The notes under the pieces: generated by a model
What the model saw: only the letters and a program-made list of their open reading frames with translations
The model's database searches: none
Told to the model about the DNA's origin: nothing
Position numbers and translations under genes: made by a program
NCBI GenBank assembly: GCA_001630475.1
Contig: KV419403.1
Span: forward strand, 300,325-364,324
Length of the DNA stretch: 64,000 nt
Direction: 5' to 3'
Source of the DNA: Sistotremastrum niveocremeum HHB9708
Lineage: Eukaryota > Basidiomycota > Agaricomycetes > Sistotremastrales > Sistotremastraceae
Shown here: one piece after another, positions 62,423-64,000 of the stretch
Numbering within the stretch: position 1 is the first letter of the stretch
Layout of the letters: every line of letters begins with the position of its first letter

Positions 62423-62852
62423 TAGCATTGATACCTTTAATTTTGTTGTTTGAATATTACTGTTTTAGAGAGCGACTGAGTTGACTGGGAATGTCTCATA
62501 AATTATGACAGAGACAAACAGAAATAACAACACATTTGTGAACTGAGCACATTTTTCGCGCGGCTACTAGTACAAGATAAAGGGCTTGATTTTTTATCCA
62601 AGTTTCATTCTCTTCTGAATCCTGGGCTGCATGCAACGACTGAATAGTTTCTTTACCATCCTTCACACATTGAGCATGCATTGCCTGCTGCTCGCCCAGG
62701 TTCCGCCGATTTAAACCGACGTTTTGCGCGCTAAGCTGGGTTCGAATTTCAGCTATTTCATCGGGGTATCGGCGCAGTTTGAATTTTTCGTCTTAGCACC
62801 TACCACCGTCCATCCGTATCCTAGCATCCACAGGTTCTTCGTCAAATTGAAG
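62423..62852. other. Intergenic
   Basis: No supported gene. Promoter of the next plus-strand gene. Confidence 0.5.
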
Positions 62853-64000
62853 ATGGCCACAGGTACCTTTATATTTCATCGTCATGGACGTCATTAATGT
62901 AACATACTTCCAGGTCGCGCAAAGCAATTCCTAGTGTCCCAGCAAACTCCTGTCCCACAATCTGACGGACAACCCGCTACCGATGCCGAATTCGAGAACG
63001 GTCCCCCTCGTCGTCGTACCACGAGAGAGGGAGCCGGTCAAGGTGGACAGATCTCCCAGAACATTGCTTTCATAGCAAACGCAAGCAGTGCTGTCAAGAA
63101 GGCTTCGCAGCCCAAGTCCTCCCAGAAAGTAGCACCCGCTTCGGGTGACGAACAGCCTCCTATTAACCCTAATGCCCCGGAAGCGTTGCTGAAGAAAGGG
63201 TCGCGTAGACAGAAACAGGTGCGTAGTGTCTTCACTTGTTCTCAATGTCGATTTAACATGCCGTGAGACAGAATGTTGGTGACAAGCGCAAGCTTCCCAC
63301 CAAAGCTAAAGCCGTGGCGAATACCAAAGCCGCACCTCAGGGGATCCTCAAGAACATCTCCAACAACAGTCAGGCACCCGGTAACGTCAAGCCAGCCCCC
63401 AAGCCAGCCCCCAAGCCAGCCCCCAAGCCCGCGGCCAAAGCTGCGAAAGTGTCAGAGAATTCAGGAGCAAAAATCTCCGCTGTAAGTCATTCTTCGGATC
63501 TAACTTTCGGTAGTTTATGTTCTCATCACTTGCTCACAGTCATACCGACCATCCGTTGGACACCATAACGAAGTAAGTGATTCTTCAACACAAGTGCACT
63601 CTCCCCCTAACCGCTTCATTCCTGCAAATCAGAATACCGCACCTCTGAGTATTCCTTGTACTCCCGCTCCCCGTACGTACGCTCGTTTCCTGGGCTTTCA
63701 AAGCTGACATAGAGACAGCGACCATGAGTCCCCATCATGCGTCCGACGTGCCCCCCCCTCAAGTCATAGACGAGAATTCTCCTGACGCAGACGCTCGATT
63801 TGCGGAGAGCATTCTACGTGGACAGCCTGTAAGTATCTATCAATTCCTCCGCCTTCCACTTCGGCTAATATTGCGATTGTGCAGTCTGCTCAACGCCAAG
63901 CTGCGATTGCCCCTACCCCCACCCGAACAAAGGTAAGGTTTAACACGAGTCCATACTTGCCATACCTGGGTACCTGTGGCAGGTACCTCCCTGCTTTTTT
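62853..64000 (+). CDS. Hypothetical disordered basic protein, 3' partial
   Basis: ATG 62853 begins a 10-nt first exon (ATGGCCACAG) that splices to GRAKQFLVSQQTPVPQSDG, then RRRTTREGAGQGGQISQNIA. Further exons add KRKLPTKAKAVANTKAAPQG and a PAPK repeat (three copies of KPAP followed by KPAAKAAK). Later exons SPHHASDVPPPQVIDENSPD and SAQRQAAIAPTPTRTK end at a GTAAGG donor at 63933. The protein is basic, proline- and alanine-rich and largely disordered. It was not recognised, and a nucleic-acid-binding role is only a guess. The gene continues past the window. The last visible intron begins with a MITE family B copy. Confidence 0.45.
63934..64000. mobile_element. MITE family B, second copy, truncated by window
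   Basis: From TAAGG at 63934 the sequence follows the inverted right half of the 60297-60578 element: TACTTGCC then TACCTGGGTACCTG, GCAGGTACCT and a CTG-poly-T stretch, at matching spacing. About 50 bp align with few changes. The other end and target duplication lie beyond the window. Confidence 0.7.

Noticed and set aside
62720-62790. GGGTTCGAAT box resembling a tRNA T-arm
   Set aside because: No matching acceptor stem, D-arm or A box at the right distance.

Overview
The window is nuclear DNA of a filamentous basidiomycete, most likely an Agaricomycete. Genes carry many short introns of about 45-65 bp with GT..AG ends. Several protein families are typical of mushrooms: DUF6533, DUF6534 and DUF6535 membrane proteins, unspecific peroxygenases, flavin halogenases and a Plavaka transposase. 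There are two assembly gaps (491-1270 and 53663-53772). No tRNA, rRNA or CRISPR was seen. Gene models were spliced by hand from protein-family continuity and splice signals, so outer limits are firmer than some inner exon edges.

Layout. 1-1305 holds repeat sequence and a gap. 2.4-7.3 kb has two divergent DUF6534 membrane protein genes. 7.8-17.3 kb is a run of plus-strand genes: an arrestin-like protein, dolichyldiphosphatase, a DUF6533 protein, a DUF7702-like membrane protein and an unrecognised protein. 19.3-20.8 kb is a secreted heme-thiolate peroxygenase (UPO1). 21.6-24.5 kb is STT3, the catalytic oligosaccharyltransferase subunit. 24.5-28.5 kb is poorly resolved. 28.9-36.1 kb holds an ETT1/Nro1-like gene divergent from a membrane dipeptidyl aminopeptidase. 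37 kb has a candidate small Kex2-processed secreted peptide. 38.0-39.6 kb is a second peroxygenase (UPO2). 41.5-43.5 and 48.6-50.6 kb are two closely related flavin-dependent halogenases flanking a DUF6535 gene. 51.1-52.3 kb is PEX7.

From 53.4 kb onward the window is rich in transposons. Three complete short elements have terminal inverted repeats and perfect 8-bp target duplications, as expected of hAT-type MITEs. One breaks the last exon of an unrecognised gene. The other two are nested in one Plavaka transposase gene, one in the zinc-finger exon and one near the C-terminus. Next to it lies a spliced hAT-transposase-like gene of degenerate or domesticated character. The last gene runs off the window and ends in another copy of one MITE family.

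Themes. Dolichyldiphosphatase and STT3 both serve ER N-glycosylation. Two peroxygenases and two halogenases within about 31 kb suggest a locus of oxidative and possibly halogenating secondary metabolism, although no polyketide or terpene synthase is seen. UPO1 and UPO2 share the same TATA-box core promoter but differ at the acid-base carboxylate. A separate unexplained signal is a 25.7-36 kb domain in which A/C-rich and G/T-rich patches alternate on one strand, inside and outside exons.
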